Shown: positions 61,274 to 64,000 of the stretch, one piece after another
Layout of the letters: every line of letters starts with the position of its first letter
Position numbering within the stretch: position 1 is the first letter of the stretch
From: CAYRGQ01 sp964444885
GTDB taxonomy: Bacteria; Bacteroidota; Bacteroidia; Sphingobacteriales; Sphingobacteriaceae
Assembly: GCA_964444885.1 (NCBI GenBank)
Contig: CAYUIZ010000006.1
Span: 10,580-74,579, forward strand
Length of the DNA stretch: 64,000 bases
Reading direction: 5' to 3'
The notes under the pieces: generated by a model
Told to the model about the DNA's origin: nothing
The model's input: the letters and a program-made list of their open reading frames with translations, nothing else
The model's database searches: none
Program-made: the position numbers and the translations under genes

Positions 61274-61693
61274 TTATTGCTTGCTCCGCAGCAAATCGCG
61301 GATCTCGGACAATAAAACCTCTTCGTTGGTCGGAGCGGGCGGCGCTGCTTCTTCAGCTTCCTCAGCTGGCTTCTCCCGGTTAAGGGAATTGATACCCTTA
61401 ATCACCAAGAATATACAGAACGCAACAATCAAAAACTGAATAATGGAATTGACGAAGTTGCCGTAGCTGATGGATACTTCCGTTAGGCCGGCCGCTTCAT
61501 TGGCCTCCTGAAGCACGTACTTCAGGTTGGAAAAATCGACGCCTCCCGTCACGTAACCAATGGGCGGCATGATTACGTCATCGACCAGTGAGGTGACGAT
61601 TCTGCCAAAAGCAGCACCGATGACCACACCTACCGCCAAGTCCACCACGTTACCCCGCATGGCAAACTCTTTAAACTCTTTTAGAAATCCCAT
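61274..61693 (-). CDS. mscL: Large-conductance mechanosensitive channel
   Basis: 139 residues. N-terminal GFLKEFKEFAMRGNVVDLAVGVVIGAAFGRIV is a textbook MscL start and first transmembrane helix; the second helix is FVNSIIQFLIVAFCIFLVIKGIN, and the charged C-terminal bundle ends EVLLSEIRDLLRSK. It opens on membrane tension to release solutes on hypo-osmotic shock. Monocistronic. Confidence 0.97.
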   Translation of the reverse strand: MGFLKEFKEFAMRGNVVDLAVGVVIGAAFGRIVTSLVDDVIMPPIGYVTGGVDFSNLKYVLQEANEAAGLTEVSISYGNFVNSIIQFLIVAFCIFLVIKGINSLNREKPAEEAEEAAPPAPTNEEVLLSEIRDLLRSKQ

Positions 61694-62062
61694 ATAGACC
61701 AGTTAATCAATGAAAGGTGAATTTGGACACTAAATTGAACATTTTCGGCTTATATTCAAATTTTATCAAAAAAAAGTTCAATATTTGTAGTGATTTACCT
61801 AGTCTCAATTTGTATTTAGTGCAATAAGGGCATATCTTGATCAAGTTTTCCCTCCTATTCAATCCCGGCGTAGCGCCGTGACAGGGGAGGATGGGCTATT
61901 GGGCAGACACACCTGTTTAGCATACGAAAAGGGGACACCGGAAATAAACGCATCCTAAACACGTGGTCGTCTTATAATTTTTTAACGGGAAAAGAAACCA
62001 TGACCCCCGCTCGCATTAACTGGCAAGGTTATTGGTTAAAGTTTTAATTATCCAATTTGTCT
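61694..62062. other. Intergenic region between mscL and orphan regulator
   Basis: 369 bp, AT-rich in its first part. A short hairpin CGGCG-TAG-CGCCG lies near 61867-61879. No gene and no perfect TAnnTTTG promoter were found. Confidence 0.4.
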
Positions 62063-62704
62063 ATGACCGAAATATTACTTGCAGACGACCATGGCATTGT
62101 CAGACTTGGAACCTCCATTGTCGTTAAGGAGGTGTTGCCCAAGGCAAATATCACCCAAGCGGAGGACTATGATGAGATGATCAGGATCCTGGAGGAGAAG
62201 CCCTTTGATTTGTTGTTCCTCGATATCAATATGCCGGGAGGCAATAACATCAAGATGGTATCGAAGATACTGGAAATTCAGCCAGCCGTTAAGATATTGG
62301 TGTACTCGTCCTACGAGGAGACGCTTTATGCCCTGCGCTACATGCAAGCTGGCGCGCACGGCTTCCTGAGCAAAAACTCGTCGAAAGCAGAGCTTGCCGA
62401 GGCCATTACGTCCGTACTCGAACGGGGCAAATACATGACCAATGAAGTGCGCGACCAATATTTCGACAGCATTACGAAAGGAAAAGCAGCCATCAAAGCC
62501 GAAAACCCGATCAATAAGCTATCCAACCGCGAGGTGGATGTCGCCCGGCACCTGGCCCAGGGAATGGGCGTCATCGAGGTATCCAAAGAAATGAACCTGA
62601 GTACGTCGACGGTCAGTACCTATAAGACACGTATCTTCGAAAAACTCCAAGTAGATAATATTATCGACTTTATCGACAAATTCCGGTTGCACTCGGAGAA
62701 TTAA
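62063..62704 (+). CDS. Orphan NarL/LuxR-family response regulator
   Basis: 213 residues from ATG 62063 (MTEILLADDHGIVRLG). Receiver with Asp 54 in LLFLDINMPGGNN and Lys in HGFLSKNSSKAEL. LuxR-type helix-turn-helix: LSNREVDVARHLAQGMGVIE then MNLSTSTVSTYKTRIFEK. No kinase gene lies beside it. It may serve one of the other kinases in the window. Confidence 0.94.
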   Translation: MTEILLADDHGIVRLGTSIVVKEVLPKANITQAEDYDEMIRILEEKPFDLLFLDINMPGGNNIKMVSKILEIQPAVKILVYSSYEETLYALRYMQAGAHGFLSKNSSKAELAEAITSVLERGKYMTNEVRDQYFDSITKGKAAIKAENPINKLSNREVDVARHLAQGMGVIEVSKEMNLSTSTVSTYKTRIFEKLQVDNIIDFIDKFRLHSEN

Positions 62705-62711
62705 CACGCTC

Positions 62712-63851
62712 CTATAGCCTATCGATCGTCATGACGGGCACATCTGCCTGAGACACATCGCGCAATGGTTCAGGACGGGGCGGCGCATAGCCACGCGCTG
62801 CGTCTAAGTCCCACAGCATCGGCGCTAAGAACGCAATGGCTGCCTGGTAGCCCTGCACGGTAGCCGCTAGATTACCCGTATCTTTCGAATTTCGCGCTTC
62901 GTTTTCAATTTCCCACGGCCCAGCAAAACCCCGTTCCTGCAACAGGTCCGCAAACGCACGCCAGTCCATGCTATCCGTGCCGCCAAACCCGGGAAGCATC
63001 GCTTCGTAGTGATGGCGGTCCCAGTCATGTGCCGGCACGGGTACGCCCGCGTGGGCGGCTAACCGGGCATCTACCTGCTGCATGGGATACATGCCCCCCC
63101 ACGCTATCCGGCCTTCCGTCCGCAACAGGCGCGTAGCCTTGACGTGAATGCGGTGGATCCGCGCAATGTCGCTATGCCTGATCACCTCGACCGGATCGGT
63201 ATGCTGCCATACATCGTGCGAGGGATCGTATATTTCGCCGTGCGCTTTGCTGGGGATCAACGCGTACATGAGCTTGCGCGCCGCCAGCACACCGGGTAGG
63301 TTATTAAAGGTTGACGAATAGGAAGCCGCACGCCACCCTTCCATGGGGCAGTTTTCGTAAAGAATGGTCACACCCAAGCTTTCGGCATAGCGTACGATCG
63401 GCTCGAACACCCGCTTATATTCGTACAGGTTTTTCTCAAATCCGCCGTCCTGGCTGCCCAATTCGTGGTTGTAACCCACAAACGTACCGACCTTGACGTC
63501 ATTTTGGTCGCCTCCCAGCAAATAAGCAATGCGAATCAGCTTCAACAAATGGTTTTGGTTCTTTACGCGTTCGGCCGGGTCACCGCCAATCATGTTTTCA
63601 AACGCACCCACCGAGAGCCGGAGACCCTGTTGGTTAAACTGCTCGATGAGCTGTTTGGCCGTACCCGGCGTGAAATCATCGTAAGCCAAATGGGTGGCCG
63701 TATGGTCTTCCCGTGTGCCGTCCTTGCGAAAAACACACAGGTCAATTCCCTGCGCCCCTATTAGCTGGGTTTTCTCCACTACTTCGTCGGTCGTCAGCTT
63801 ATCGAACGCTGAGCTCATCACCCAAATGGGGTTGTTATTTTTGGTATTCAT
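62712..63851 (-). CDS. TIM-barrel sugar phosphate isomerase/epimerase-like protein
   Basis: 379 residues, no signal peptide, so cytosolic. AP-endonuclease-family-2 barrel: QGIDLCVFRKDGTRE, LRLSVGAFENMIGG, GVTILYENCPMEGW (metal-ligand Glu), YDPSHDVWQHTDPVEVI, IHRIHVKATRLL and GPWEIENEAR. Members isomerise or epimerise sugars and inositols. Substrate unknown. The adjacent gene (beyond 63882) is on the same strand but encodes a different, outer-membrane-like product. Confidence 0.87.
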   Translation of the reverse strand: MNTKNNNPIWVMSSAFDKLTTDEVVEKTQLIGAQGIDLCVFRKDGTREDHTATHLAYDDFTPGTAKQLIEQFNQQGLRLSVGAFENMIGGDPAERVKNQNHLLKLIRIAYLLGGDQNDVKVGTFVGYNHELGSQDGGFEKNLYEYKRVFEPIVRYAESLGVTILYENCPMEGWRAASYSSTFNNLPGVLAARKLMYALIPSKAHGEIYDPSHDVWQHTDPVEVIRHSDIARIHRIHVKATRLLRTEGRIAWGGMYPMQQVDARLAAHAGVPVPAHDWDRHHYEAMLPGFGGTDSMDWRAFADLLQERGFAGPWEIENEARNSKDTGNLAATVQGYQAAIAFLAPMLWDLDAARGYAPPRPEPLRDVSQADVPVMTIDRL

Positions 63852-63881
63852 AGCGTGTATCGTGATGGCAAAGAGGGGAAA

Positions 63882-64000
63882 TTACGAAATTGCGCTGTAG
63901 CGCACAAATTTTGTGGTCTGCAGGCCAAAGGACAGCTTGTATTCCGAATTGACCGGCAGATGGTAAGCAAAATTTAATTCCGCCGCCGAAAGCATGATGG
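63882..64000 (-). CDS. C-terminal end of an outer-membrane beta-barrel-like protein (partial)
   Basis: Open to the window edge on the minus strand, 39 codons with the stop visible at 63882-63884. The visible part, AAELNFAYHLPVNSEYKLSF then GLQTTKFVRYSAIS, alternates polar and hydrophobic residues like barrel strands and recalls PorP/SprF-type proteins of the type IX secretion system. It is too short to assign. Located 30 nt upstream of the TIM-barrel gene. Confidence 0.5.
   Translation of the reverse strand, partial: IMLSAAELNFAYHLPVNSEYKLSFGLQTTKFVRYSAIS

Overview
The window looks like chromosomal DNA of a Bacteroidota species, most likely from the family Sphingobacteriaceae. GC is roughly in the mid-50s by eye. 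The evidence is two SusC/SusD outer-membrane pairs, many lipoprotein signal peptides, -7 promoter boxes of the TAnnTTTG type, weak Shine-Dalgarno sequences, and a sigma factor paired with an anti-sigma/outer-membrane-barrel fusion. A Parapedobacter- or Sphingobacterium-like host is an inference. No phage, plasmid or intact insertion sequence is visible.

0-14.5 kb: a long minus-strand operon reads SusC2, SusD2, fasciclin/discoidin lipoprotein, DUF5007-like lipoprotein, SusC1, SusD1, then a gene cut by the window edge. Its 640-bp upstream region holds two palindromes resembling LacI-family operators. A divergent histidine kinase/OmpR-type regulator pair lies on the other side.

14.5-20.7 kb: housekeeping genes recJ-lptB-GH3 form a minus-strand operon, followed by a divergent metallo-beta-lactamase-fold hydrolase and two small lipoproteins. 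20.7-28.6 kb: a cluster of exported enzymes: two metallophosphoesterases, a beta-propeller/cytochrome c protein, a DUF1080 (3-keto-disaccharide hydrolase-like) protein and an endonuclease/exonuclease/phosphatase-family hydrolase. Beside the last lies a decayed copy of the same fold. The same LacI-like palindrome sits upstream of the DUF1080 gene.

28.6-41 kb: YceI protein, a KhtTU-like K+/H+ antiporter pair, an Fe-S assembly factor, NAD(P)HX repair enzyme, DedA protein, a glycosyltransferase, an S1/P1-nuclease or zinc phospholipase-like exported enzyme, a collagen-like lipoprotein, and a MocR regulator divergent from a TonB-dependent receptor.

41-49 kb: a ThuA lipoprotein, a Tat-exported sugar isomerase-like protein, the S4-lipoprotein-aroB operon, proline dehydrogenase with a HAD hydrolase, a Tat alkaline phosphatase and a single-domain response regulator. 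A REP-like inverted repeat lies between ThuA and the isomerase. 49-64 kb: a TPR sensor kinase, an ECF sigma/dual-membrane anti-sigma pair, lysS, a second TPR kinase with NarL-type regulator, tig, tRNA-Leu, a ChaN-like protein, mscL, an orphan NarL-type regulator, a TIM-barrel sugar isomerase, and the tail of an outer-membrane protein.

Signalling is dense: three kinase/regulator pairs, one orphan regulator and one sigma/anti-sigma pair. The most notable items are the tandem SusCD operon with its shared operator-like palindromes, the oxidative and phosphatase exoenzyme cluster, and the anti-sigma factor predicted to span both membranes.
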